This document shows positions 15,269 to 22,837 of a DNA stretch of 25,762 nt, in pieces (the stretch's first letter is position 1; every line of letters starts with the position of its first letter). The notes under the pieces are model-generated. The model did no database searches. It worked only from the letters and a program-made list of their open reading frames with translations, and had not been told where the DNA came from. The DNA lies in the NCBI GenBank assembly GCA_041687295.1, contig JAWLCG010000020.1, positions 1 through 25,762 of the forward strand, in the 5' to 3' direction. This DNA is from JAWLCG01 sp041687295 (GTDB lineage Bacteria; Planctomycetota; Phycisphaerae; SM23-33; FEN-1343). A program made the position numbers and the translations under genes.

Positions 15269-15420
15269 ACTGCCTGCTCCGCCTGACGAGCCTGGCCCCG
15301 GACATCGTGGAGGCCATCCTCCGCGGCGACGAGCCGAGGGCCTGGGCCTGCGGCAGCTTAAGAAGGACCTGCCCGCCGACTGGCGCCAGCAGCGGGCGCG
15401 GTGGAGGAGAACTGCAGACG
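15269..15420 (+). pseudogene. Serine recombinase C-terminal relic (frameshifted)
   Basis: In one frame LLRLTSLAPDIVEAILRGDE reads as the near-C-terminal segment of large serine recombinases. After a frameshift near 15335 the text continues GLGLRQLKKDLPADWRQQR. The same tail, better preserved, recurs at 20728-20805. No catalytic resolvase domain lies upstream, so it is a fragment left by a lost mobile element. The rest of 15179-15524 shows nothing else coding. Confidence 0.55.
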
Positions 15421-15524
15421 GGCCAACAATCACGGCCCCCCTTGACGGCGGTGTCCCCTGCCGTGTCCCGGTACATCCGGCAAGACTCAAGGCGGGGCCG
15501 GCTGCCTGTGAGGTTCGCCTGGGA

Positions 15525-18227
15525 TCACCGGTGGGGGGCGGCCCCGCTGCGCCGGACACGGAGGTGGATCCCCACCGGCCGACCCGCCCTGACGTCCGTC
15601 AGCCGAGCCCGCAGGCCGGCCCCGTACCACGTGCGGACGAAGGCGTGGCCATCCTGCTGGTGCAGAAGGCGATGGTCTCGGTCGGCACCGATTCGGCTCC
15701 AACCGTCCGGCACGCCGTCGTCGTCGCTGTCGTGGAGTTCGGGATTCTCCAGCGTAGCCCCCTCTACGCGCAGGTCGGTGTAGTCCACGTATGCGGGCAC
15801 GTAGACGCCCCGGACCGTGTCCCGGATGCGGGCGGCATGAAGGGTGACCTCCACTTCGCCGTCGGTCTGGGGCGTCAGGTGGATGGTCCGCTCTTCCCAC
15901 GTCGGCCCGGCCTCGGCCAGGTAGACCGCCAGCGACTCGTTCACCGCTTTGGACCCGCCGTAGGTGTCGGCGGAATCGAATCCATCCAGCAGCCGTCCCA
16001 CGTACCGCTCGGGGGCCTGGGCGTCGGCTTGCATGCCCTGGGCCACCTGGAACCGGGTGTGCGACTCCGGGCCGCTCTCGCCCAGGCCGCTGAGGCCCAC
16101 GCGGACGGGGTAGCGCGTCTCGGGCGGCACGAAACGGCTCTTCCACCGAAGCACGATGGGCTGGCCCTTCACCACGTCGGTGATGGTGCCGCTCCAGTGC
16201 CACGTCCAACTGGCGGTGACGTAGCGCTGCCCGTCGGCGGCCGAGGTGGCGTCGGTGACCAACTCGCCGCGGGGGGCCTCGGTGGTCCAGCCACCCAGGC
16301 TCCAGCCGACCGGGTTGCCCTCCTCGTCAAGCTGCTCAAAGCTGCCGTTGGCCAGCGGGGCCCCCTCGGCCCGTACGTCGTCCCAGTGGACCACGTGCAT
16401 CGCCCCGGGCGCGACGGCGTAGCACGTGAGCGTCAGCTTGCCCGAGGCGTCGGGGACGATCGTCACCTGATGCTCGGTCCAGTCCTCCCCCGTCGGCAGA
16501 ATGTAGACGCGGTGGTACTGCTGCCGCTCCTGCCCGTTGAGGTACGGCGGGGCCATGATGAACGCCCCGGGCCCCTGCTGCCAGAAGTCCGTCGAGGTGG
16601 TCGACACCCGGATGCCCTCGTCGGGGAAGTAGCCGTCGATGTCCAGCCGGACGGTCCAGCCGGCGGCTGCGCCCATCACCGGGTCGGCCGCCTTCTCGGC
16701 GGCGTCCGCCTGCAGCGGGACCGCCGGGGCCTCCTCGCGCATCGCGGCCCGCACGGCGCGGAACTTCGGGCTGCTCTGGGGGTCCTGCTCCATTTGCTGC
16801 AGCAGGCCGAACCAGCCCCAGCGGCTCGGGGCCGCCACCAGGCCCTCGTGGATCCACAGCCCGCCGCCGGCGTCCGTCCACGACCGGATGTACTGGCGGA
16901 AGATCGGCTCCATCCGCGGGTGGGTGAGCATGGCCAGCGTCTTGGCCTCGACCTGGGCCTGCACCTCGGGCCCGCGCTGCTCTTCGATGGGCCCCAGCGG
17001 GCAGATGATCGGCGTCATGTAGAAGCTCACCGGCTGCAGGCCGAAGCGTCGGGCCCGGGCGATGGCGTCGATCACGTCGGGGCTGACGTGGGCGACCTGC
17101 GTCAGCTCGTCCATCAGCGTGTCCAGGTCGGTCTTGAGCAGGTGGTCGACGTTGGCCAGCTTGCCGAACTGCTGGCCGAAGAGCGTGACGACGCCCGCCG
17201 CGTCCGCGCCCTGGGCCGCGTCGGCCCAGGTGCAGGCGTCGTCGTCGATGGGGTTGAGCACCGTGATCAGCCGCTCGTCGCCGTCGAACACCTCGTTCCA
17301 GATGGCGAACAGCTCCGCCGAGCGCCGGGCGTAGTAGCGGCTGCGGGCCTGGTGCCAGTCCTCGCTGAGGCCCAGCTGCCGCCCCTGCTCGATGCAGTAC
17401 TGCGAGCTCTTGGTCGGCCAGACGCCTACGTCGTCGCCGTACTCCACGTAGACCCGCCGGCCCGGTTCGAGCCCGTGGCGCACGGCCACGGCGAAGGCGC
17501 GGAGGTAGTCGGCGTCGCAGTTCACCGGCATCGTGAACCACGCGTCGGCGTCGAGCTGGTTGCACAGGGCCAGGGCGTACTCCAGGGCGAGGCCCTGCGG
17601 GCCCGCCTGGGTCTGGTGCGCGGGCGTGACGCGGCCCTGCCAGGTGCGCCGCCCGTCGCCGCCGCACCGCATGAGGTGCGTGAAGCGGATGACGTCGAAG
17701 CCCTCCAGCAGCTCCAGCAGCCGCGGGTGCAGCGGCTGCTCGCGGGCGGTCCGCTCGAACTCGGCCGGCACGATCTCCAGGTCGCGGAGGTAGTCGTCCG
17801 GGTCCGTCGCCACCAGGTCCACGCGTAGGCCGCCCTGCGTCGGGTCCACGTCCAGGAGCATCCGCCCCGGCTGCGCGTCGACCACGGCAACGGCCCTGCT
17901 GAAGCGCAGCTCGCCGGTGCCCCGGTAACGCACGACGTACCGGCCGGCCGGGTAGTGCGGGGCCGACTCAGTGTACATCAGGCTCCAGGCCTCCTGGCCG
18001 GGGGCCAGGCGCTTCACCCATCCCCGCTCGTCCAGTTCCAGGGGCACGTCCTGACCGTTGGACCGCCAGGGCAGCGACTGTTTGAAGGCGTCGACGAAGC
18101 ACCACTGGGCCGACGCGTGGGACAGCCCGCCAGGGGACACTCCGCAACCGCCGGACTGCGCCCAGGCCTGCGACAGGCCCAGAGCGCACAGAACAGCCAG
18201 GGCCACCACCCCACCTTGCCAGCTCAT
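15525..18227 (-). CDS. Large secreted hydrolase-like protein with repeated C-terminal modules
   Basis: This 900-aa protein has a signal peptide (MSWQGGVVALAVLCALGLS, AWA cleavage). A TIM-barrel-like region (about 140-470) contains FDVIRFTHLMRCGGDGRRTW and ALEYALALCNQLDADAWFTM. In related proteins the strand-4 motif reads VEYSNEVWN; here Glu262 is followed by YGDDVGVW, so the usual Asn-Glu acid/base pair is Asp265-Asp266. Carbohydrate-binding-like modules follow (about 500-620, 620-830). A last copy begins LENPELHDSDDDGVPDGW, a calcium-binding-style loop, and stops early at residue 900. The start at 18227 has GGGAGGTGGCCG upstream. The stop lies about 100 bp from a recombinase relic, so the 3' end may have been cut. 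A binding role rather than catalysis is possible. It is divergent from the GH105-like gene. Confidence 0.7.
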   Translation of the reverse strand: MSWQGGVVALAVLCALGLSQAWAQSGGCGVSPGGLSHASAQWCFVDAFKQSLPWRSNGQDVPLELDERGWVKRLAPGQEAWSLMYTESAPHYPAGRYVVRYRGTGELRFSRAVAVVDAQPGRMLLDVDPTQGGLRVDLVATDPDDYLRDLEIVPAEFERTAREQPLHPRLLELLEGFDVIRFTHLMRCGGDGRRTWQGRVTPAHQTQAGPQGLALEYALALCNQLDADAWFTMPVNCDADYLRAFAVAVRHGLEPGRRVYVEYGDDVGVWPTKSSQYCIEQGRQLGLSEDWHQARSRYYARRSAELFAIWNEVFDGDERLITVLNPIDDDACTWADAAQGADAAGVVTLFGQQFGKLANVDHLLKTDLDTLMDELTQVAHVSPDVIDAIARARRFGLQPVSFYMTPIICPLGPIEEQRGPEVQAQVEAKTLAMLTHPRMEPIFRQYIRSWTDAGGGLWIHEGLVAAPSRWGWFGLLQQMEQDPQSSPKFRAVRAAMREEAPAVPLQADAAEKAADPVMGAAAGWTVRLDIDGYFPDEGIRVSTTSTDFWQQGPGAFIMAPPYLNGQERQQYHRVYILPTGEDWTEHQVTIVPDASGKLTLTCYAVAPGAMHVVHWDDVRAEGAPLANGSFEQLDEEGNPVGWSLGGWTTEAPRGELVTDATSAADGQRYVTASWTWHWSGTITDVVKGQPIVLRWKSRFVPPETRYPVRVGLSGLGESGPESHTRFQVAQGMQADAQAPERYVGRLLDGFDSADTYGGSKAVNESLAVYLAEAGPTWEERTIHLTPQTDGEVEVTLHAARIRDTVRGVYVPAYVDYTDLRVEGATLENPELHDSDDDGVPDGWSRIGADRDHRLLHQQDGHAFVRTWYGAGLRARLTDVRAGRPVGIHLRVRRSGAAPHR

Positions 18228-18329
18228 CGGCCACCTCCCTGGAGTCTCGCCGCCAGCTCGGGCACGCCCACCCTCGTGCGATGCGACGGCCTGCAGAATC
18301 GAGCAGGCTCTCTGCACGCTCTGGCTCAT
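18224..18329 (-). pseudogene. IclR-family regulator N-terminal remnant
   Basis: After GGAGGTGGG an ATG opens MSQSVQRACSILQAVASHEG, which fits the start of IclR winged-helix regulators (SV-RA--IL---A---G). One base shift later the text reads VPELAARL, the expected next helix; then it stops. It is about 35 codons long and merges into the start of the 15525-18227 gene. A short chance similarity cannot be excluded. Confidence 0.4.
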
Positions 18330-18359
18330 CCCACCTCCATAGATCCTGAGAGAAGGGGT

Positions 18360-18380
18360 GTGTTTTGCAGTGCAACACAC
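18360..18380. promoter_or_regulatory. 21-bp inverted repeat, candidate operator
   Basis: Two 10-nt arms around a central G (18370) match at 9 of 10 positions; the core is TTGCA-G-TGCAA. It lies in the 319-bp divergent region between the genes starting at 18227 (minus) and 18547 (plus), about 30 nt from the IclR-like remnant. TATGAT (18392-18397, plus) could be a -10 box beside it. Position and symmetry fit a LacI, GntR or IclR operator controlling both genes. Confidence 0.55.
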
Positions 18381-18546
18381 TGTGCTACATTTATGATAGC
18401 CTGTAATCTCGGCCGTACTGGAAGTCAAGCGACCAAGCACACGGCCACCGGCCTGGATGGAAGTCTGGGCCTGGCGGGCCTTGAGGGCGGTGGGTGATGG
18501 CGGACGGTTGGGCACCAGGCCGCTCTCCGGCGGCGGAGTGATCCAA

Positions 18547-19680
18547 ATGAGGATGCCCACGAGGACAATACTGGCATGGGTACTGCTGGCAGTGGCTGGC
18601 TGCAATGGAGGTGCGCACATGACACAACGGTCCCCCGGGCCCCAGCCCGGGCTCGATGCCCGTCTGGTGGCCGACCGCATCGCCGGCCGGGCGATGGCCG
18701 ATGATCGGGTTTGGGGCTCCTATACGCTGGACCTGACGCTGGAGGGCCTGCTGGCGCTATCCGAAGCCACTGGCGACCCACGCTACGCCGACCATGCCCT
18801 CTCGATCATCGCTCGCCGGGGCTGGGACGGCCAGCACCTGCCGGCCCCGGGCACGCCGCCCTTCACGCACCTGGTGTTCGACGCCTGGCGCGTGGCCCGG
18901 TGGGAGGGCTTCGAGGCCCGCTACGTCCGCGACAGCGAGCAGTACCGGCGGGAGATCCCGCGCGGGCCCGACGGGGCCGTGCTCCACCCCCGCCGCGACG
19001 GCGGCCAGGCCATGCTCATCGACAGCCTGCAGGAGTACGCAGCCCGCATGGCCCGGGCAGCCTGGCTCAGCGGCGACATGAGCTTCGCCCGCGAGTGCGT
19101 CGAGCAGTTCGAGGTCCACCGCCGCGTCCTCCGCGACGGGCGGACGGGCCTGTATCACCAGGGCCGAGGTTGGCTCGACGACCCCGAGGCCCTCTCGCCG
19201 GGGGCGTGGTCGCGAGGCCAGGGCTGGCTGATCCGCGGGATGGTCGAGTCGCTGCGCTACCTGCCCCCCGGCTCGCCGGAACACGCGCGGCTGCGGGCGA
19301 TGCTGGTGGAGTTGGCCGACGCGCTGCTGGCCGTCCAGGCGGCGGAGGGCCTGTGGCACGCCCTGCCCGCCCGACCACCCGACCGCAGCCCGCCCGAGTC
19401 CAGCGGATCGGCGATGATCGCGGCGGCCCTGGCGCGAGCCGTCCACGAGGGCCTCCTGCCGAACGAGCCCTACGGCCAGGCCGCTCTGCGGGCAGCGAAG
19501 GCGCTGCGGAGTTACGTCACGGCCGACGGGGTGGTCCTGAACGCCTGCCCCGGCCCCGGCCCGCTGGTGTCCGAGCAGGGCTACCTGGACGTCAAGGGCT
19601 TCCCGCCGGACGGTGACCACGGGCCCGGCGCGGTCCTGCAGGCCGTGGCGGCCGAGATCCTGCTGTCCGGTCCGTCTTGA
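18547..19680 (+). CDS. GH105/GH88-like unsaturated uronyl hydrolase, lipoprotein
   Basis: This 377-aa predicted lipoprotein has the lipobox LAVAGC (Cys20) in MRMPTRTILAWVLLAVAGCN. The body is an alpha/alpha-barrel: WGSYTLDLTLEGLLAL, MLIDSLQEYAA (Asp159, in the place of the catalytic Asp of YteR), TGLYHQGRGW (His204), AWSRGQGWLIRGM, SSGSAMIAAAL and DHGPGAVLQA follow the order seen in GH105/GH88 enzymes. These remove the terminal unsaturated uronic acid from oligosaccharides made by polysaccharide lyases. A lyase gene is not in this window. The lipobox would place it on a membrane facing the periplasm. The start at 18547 follows GGCGGAG at 8 nt and opens the lipoprotein signal. Confidence is high for the fold and moderate for the substrate. 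Confidence 0.78.
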   Translation: MRMPTRTILAWVLLAVAGCNGGAHMTQRSPGPQPGLDARLVADRIAGRAMADDRVWGSYTLDLTLEGLLALSEATGDPRYADHALSIIARRGWDGQHLPAPGTPPFTHLVFDAWRVARWEGFEARYVRDSEQYRREIPRGPDGAVLHPRRDGGQAMLIDSLQEYAARMARAAWLSGDMSFARECVEQFEVHRRVLRDGRTGLYHQGRGWLDDPEALSPGAWSRGQGWLIRGMVESLRYLPPGSPEHARLRAMLVELADALLAVQAAEGLWHALPARPPDRSPPESSGSAMIAAALARAVHEGLLPNEPYGQAALRAAKALRSYVTADGVVLNACPGPGPLVSEQGYLDVKGFPPDGDHGPGAVLQAVAAEILLSGPS

Positions 19681-19821
19681 CCCGAAGGCGGGCACTCGGG
19701 CCAGCAAGTCGGGGCCGAGGCTCGCCCTGGACAAGAATGCGGCGCAGAACTTCGACGGCAGCAGGGCTAACCACCCCGAACTAGGACCCGCCTACAGGGC
19801 TGACCATGCAACCATAGCCGC
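19681..19821. other. Intergenic stretch before the recombinase fragment
   Basis: No credible gene, RNA or repeat is seen in these 141 bases. A weak 5-bp stem CCCGA/TCGGG follows the GH105-like stop. Confidence 0.4.
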
Positions 19822-19947
19822 TTCTGAATTCCATTCGCGTTCGCTACGTTTTGGGGGCCAGCACGCCTGATGCCTTCGAGCCCATCATCCCCGCCGATGT
19901 GTTCGCGCAGGCCCAGGACATCCTGAGGGGGCGCCGACGGCCATATC
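19822..19947 (+). pseudogene. Serine recombinase middle fragment
   Basis: The frame reads SIRVRYVLGASTPDAFEPII and then PADVFAQAQDILRGRRR, which is the conserved EPII-FA-AQ-IL-RR segment of large serine recombinases. The N-terminal resolvase domain is absent. It stops just before the intact HTH gene, in another frame from it. Confidence 0.55.
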
Positions 19948-19962
19948 GAGGAGGTGGTCACG

Positions 19963-20727
19963 ATGCCCGGCCCGGAGGGCAGGCCGCCGCGGTACTTCAT
20001 CTGGTGCCCGTCCAACGGCCGGGTGGAAGCGCCGATTCAGCGTCGGCTCCGCTGGCGGGTCCACCTGGAGGCCATCTGCGAGGACGTCGCCGAGGCGCTC
20101 GGCTGTCGGCAGGCGCCGGAGATGCTCGTGCCCGGGCGGGTGTGGTCGCTGGGCCGGTCCGGCGACCCTCGCTTCCCGCGGAACATCCTCCTGGCCCGGG
20201 GCCTGTCCTGGCCGGACGCCGCCCGCGTGGTGGGCGCGTCCAGGAAGATCCGCGTGGCCAACCCGCCCATCCTGCTGACCATCGGCCGCCTGCCGCCGAC
20301 GGACTTCTGGGGCAACGCCATGCCCGCCATCGTGCCGCTGGAGGCCGTGACCGACCTCGTGGACAAGGAGTTCCGCGTGGACCTGGCCGCCGCAGAGGCG
20401 ATGGTCGCCGGCCACGAGCTCGACGCCAGGGCCCGCAAGCCACGGGCGAAGACCACCCGGCGCGCCACCCGGGCCGCCGACATCGACAAGCTCACCCAGG
20501 CCCTCCGCGACCACCTCCGCGCCGCCCGCGACCACGCCTGGACCGCCATCAAGGCCAACAAGGAGCCCGAACTCCTGCCCCGGCCGTCGCAGAAGCAGCT
20601 GGCGCTGCAACTCGGACTGACGCCATCCGCTGTCAGTCGATGCCTAAACGACGAGACCGCCATCGAGTTGCGGACGCTGTGGACAGCCGCCACTGACATC
20701 GAGCAGACGAAGCGGTACCGTCTATAG
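19963..20727 (+). CDS. HTH-containing protein of unknown function inside recombinase remains
   Basis: This 254-aa protein does not match a family I recognise. Its N-terminal half (PPRYFIWCPSNGRVEAPIQR, PEMLVPGRVWSLGRSGDPRFPR) looks globular. Residues about 135-200 are rich in Arg/Lys/Ala and helical (ARARKPRAKTTRRATRA). The C-terminus carries a likely helix-turn-helix, SQKQLALQLGLTPSAVSRCL (about 208-230). The start at 19963 follows GAGGAGG at 8 nt; a GTG at 19954 is in frame. It lies between a middle fragment and the C-terminal tail of a serine recombinase. That tail begins in frame right after the TAG stop. A mobile-element accessory or regulatory protein is the likeliest role. Confidence 0.65.
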   Translation: MPGPEGRPPRYFIWCPSNGRVEAPIQRRLRWRVHLEAICEDVAEALGCRQAPEMLVPGRVWSLGRSGDPRFPRNILLARGLSWPDAARVVGASRKIRVANPPILLTIGRLPPTDFWGNAMPAIVPLEAVTDLVDKEFRVDLAAAEAMVAGHELDARARKPRAKTTRRATRAADIDKLTQALRDHLRAARDHAWTAIKANKEPELLPRPSQKQLALQLGLTPSAVSRCLNDETAIELRTLWTAATDIEQTKRYRL

Positions 20728-20805
20728 ACGGGGCCAAACCTGCGCCGGCTCAAGAAGGACCTGCCAGCCGACTGGCGGGAGCAGCGGGCGAAGTGGCGGG
20801 ACTAA
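20728..20805 (+). pseudogene. Serine recombinase C-terminal tail
   Basis: Directly after the TAG of the HTH gene and in the same frame comes NLRRLKKDLPADWREQRAKW followed by RD and TAA. It is the same tail as at 15269-15420 and it keeps its own stop codon. Confidence 0.6.
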
Positions 20806-20959
20806 CCGGTAGGCATGCCGTCATTCGCCGCCTGGTCGGGTATGGTGTCGCATACAATGTCCCCGGAACTCCAGACTGGGTCAGCTCCTGTTTCTGAAAT
20901 CCGCTGAAGAGCGAACCTTTCCTGTGGCACCTGCATCTTCATTGGGAGAGGAGCCATGC
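20806..20959. promoter_or_regulatory. Upstream region of the ECF sigma gene
   Basis: TACAAT (20853-20858) is a fair -10 box without a good -35. GGAACT (20865-20870) matches the ECF-type -35 consensus, which would fit autoregulation, but no clear ECF -10 was found 16 nt on. Both readings are weak. Confidence 0.25.
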
Positions 20960-21511
20960 ATGACCGACCTGCCGGATAGTCAGTTGATCGCTCTGGCCCG
21001 CAATACGAATGCGGAGGCGTTTGAGCTGCTCATCCGTCGGCACGGGCATGCAGCCGCCGGCCTGATACGCCGGATGACTCCCGACCCACACGAGGCGGAG
21101 GACGTGCTCCAAGAAACGCTGCTTCAGGCCTGGCGCCGGCTCGAACAGCTTGAAGCACCGGAAAGGTTCGTAGGCTGGCTCGTGCAGATCGCCCGTAACC
21201 AGTGCCGGATGCGCCTGCGTCGCAGGATCCCGGAGGTCGCCCTGCCGGACATCCCCGAACCACGCCCACGAGTCGGGCGCCTTGGCCGCGGCACCGCAGA
21301 CTCGCACGCGGAGCAGTTGGACAAGGTCCTGGAGGCCTTGAATGGACTGGCGGGTGACGACGCACACACAGCTCGCTTGTTCTACTTGGCGGGCCTGAGC
21401 ATTCGGGAGGTCGCCGAAGCCACCGCTTCACCAGAGGGCACTGTCAAACGCCGGCTGCATAGCGCCAGAAATCGAATCCGAGATACCCTACGCAAGGAAG
21501 GCAATCCATGA
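20960..21511 (+). CDS. ECF-type RNA polymerase sigma factor
   Basis: This 183-aa sigma70-family factor has both core regions. Region 2 is ALARNTNAEAFELLIRRHG then DPHEAEDVLQETLLQAWRRL and FVGWLVQIARNQCR. Region 4 is ARLFYLAGLSIREVAEATAS then PEGTVKRRLHSARNRIRD, with a polar linker between. It redirects RNA polymerase to a dedicated promoter set. The start at 20960 (MTDLPDSQLI) follows GAGAGGAGCCATGC; a longer start at 20924 lacks support. The next gene begins at 21508 with a 4-bp ATGA overlap, so the two are probably translated together. ECF genes are usually paired with a membrane anti-sigma factor; here the partner is soluble. Confidence 0.92.
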   Translation: MTDLPDSQLIALARNTNAEAFELLIRRHGHAAAGLIRRMTPDPHEAEDVLQETLLQAWRRLEQLEAPERFVGWLVQIARNQCRMRLRRRIPEVALPDIPEPRPRVGRLGRGTADSHAEQLDKVLEALNGLAGDDAHTARLFYLAGLSIREVAEATASPEGTVKRRLHSARNRIRDTLRKEGNP

Positions 21512-22368
21512 CCCGACACCCTGTACCCGAAGCAGCCAAAGAGGTACCGCTGCATCTGCCGGAGATTGAGATACGGCCGCTGGAGACAAAGCCATTCGAT
21601 CCGAAGTTGCGTGAGCTTCCCTGGTGGTACGTCGTGCCGGAGGTGGGCAACCGAACCCTGTGGCTGACCTATGAGGAGCCCGGGTGGACATTGAGCGGAT
21701 ACACCCGGCTGCATGCCGTGTGCCCCGCGATCGTTCACCGGACGCGGTGCGTTCGAATTGATGTGACCGAATGGGAACGGCCGGGCCTGGACGTGCCATG
21801 GGTTGGTCCGCGTGGGAAGTACGTCTACGCCCGGCAGACCGAGGATGAGACCCAGTGGATGGCCATTGAAGAAGACTTTGACGGCGCGTGGGCTCTCTAC
21901 ACGTTTCAGGACAGAGGGTTCGATCTGGACTTCGGCACCGCCAGCCGACATGTTGACGTAACCGGTCGCTTCCGGGAGGTCGGGCCCGGGCAGTTTGAAG
22001 TCAACAACCCGCCCAACTCAGAGGCGAAAGCCGGCCCCATGGCCGCGGGCGTCTTTGACGTGCGGGTCGGGGCCAATCATTTTGAGTGTCTGCGGGTCTG
22101 GGAGACTGGCCAGTGCTGGCAGACCGACCGCGCAATGGCTTTGGAGGCCTTCGTGACCCGGCAAGGCCGCACCGTACTCACGCGTCACTACCATCATCCC
22201 GACTGGGCAAAGGAACAGGACTGGGTCAGGGCGTGGACGGGCGGCAGACCCTACGACGAAGCGTTCCCGGATCATGCTTGCATCACGATCAACGGCACGC
22301 GACTGGTTCACTGGAACTACGACCTGACCGGCTTGGGCCTGGGCGTCTCGCTCAAGGAATCCCGGTAG
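21508..22368 (+). CDS. Soluble protein of unknown function coupled to the ECF sigma factor
   Basis: This 286-aa protein starts MTRHPVPEAAKEVPLHLPEI. It has no signal peptide, no transmembrane helix and no HxxxCxxC zinc-finger anti-sigma motif. It is rich in Trp, Tyr and acidic residues (ELPWWYVVPEVGNRTLWLTY, DGAWALYTFQDRGFDLDFGT, VRVGANHFECLRVW) and looks beta-rich. I do not recognise the family. The ATGA overlap with the sigma gene argues for one transcript and fixed stoichiometry. It could be a soluble sensor or anti-sigma, or a cotranscribed effector whose product the sigma factor serves. Confidence 0.75.
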   Translation: MTRHPVPEAAKEVPLHLPEIEIRPLETKPFDPKLRELPWWYVVPEVGNRTLWLTYEEPGWTLSGYTRLHAVCPAIVHRTRCVRIDVTEWERPGLDVPWVGPRGKYVYARQTEDETQWMAIEEDFDGAWALYTFQDRGFDLDFGTASRHVDVTGRFREVGPGQFEVNNPPNSEAKAGPMAAGVFDVRVGANHFECLRVWETGQCWQTDRAMALEAFVTRQGRTVLTRHYHHPDWAKEQDWVRAWTGGRPYDEAFPDHACITINGTRLVHWNYDLTGLGLGVSLKESR

Positions 22369-22408
22369 AGCGATGAGGCAGCCAAGAGGACGCCCGCTGG
22401 GCGGGACC

Positions 22409-22564
22409 TCATGTCACCGGTGCCATCCGGCCGGCCTTGCGGTCCCATAGTGCCAACTCCAGGCCGCTCTTCCATCCGTCGGGCCGCCTCTTGATCCGAA
22501 GAAGGTTGTCTACTGGAAGAGTCACGACTGCGGCGAAAGCGGCGTTCCAGTTGGCACGGCCCAC
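22409..22564 (-). pseudogene. Short coding-like fragment, unrecognised
   Basis: From a GTG at 22564 the minus strand reads GRANWNAAFAAVVTLPVDNL and then LRIKRRPDGWKSGLELALWD, stopping after MAPVT. Composition and the intact end look protein-like, but the frame has no ATG and is closed by TAA upstream. It may be the tail of a lost gene. The remaining bases of 22369-22771 show only a small stem near 22391-22403. Confidence 0.25.
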
Positions 22565-22771
22565 ATACCCTTGTGAATGTGGCGTTTACGCTCCCGTGAC
22601 TCGGTCGGCGGTTCGTCACGGGGAATCAGAGAGGATTGGGCCGGAGAGAGAGAAAACGGGCCGGATTCCGGCGATGAGGGGGCGAGGTGGGTCACGCGGC
22701 GAGGGTGGTGGCCGGCGGGGTGGCGTGGACGGAAAGGCTGCGAACACTGGCCGAAATCGGCCCGGAAACGA

Positions 22772-22803
22772 CGATGCCCGCCGGGGTGGTCCGGCGGGCA
22801 TCG
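22772..22803 (-). terminator. Strong hairpin downstream of tmRNA
   Basis: CGATGCCCGCCGG (22772-22784) and CCGGCGGGCATCG (22791-22803) form a 13-bp perfect stem with a 6-nt loop. On the minus strand it is followed by TCGTTTCC, a short T-rich stretch, which suits an intrinsic terminator for tmRNA. Confidence 0.6.
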
Positions 22804-22811
22804 TGGTCGGA

Positions 22812-22835
22812 GAGGGTTGCTTGCGTGCAACCCTC
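22812..22835 (-). other. 9-bp stem immediately 3' of tmRNA
   Basis: GAGGGTTGC (22812-22820) and GCAACCCTC (22827-22835) pair perfectly. The stem starts 3 nt beyond the mature tmRNA end, so it may mark the processing site for 3' trimming. Confidence 0.5.
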
Positions 22836-22837
22836 AA

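Noticed and set aside
15192..17828. Open frame of 878 codons on the plus strand
   Set aside because: Antisense to the secreted protein at 15525-18227. Only its first part, the recombinase tail, has meaning.
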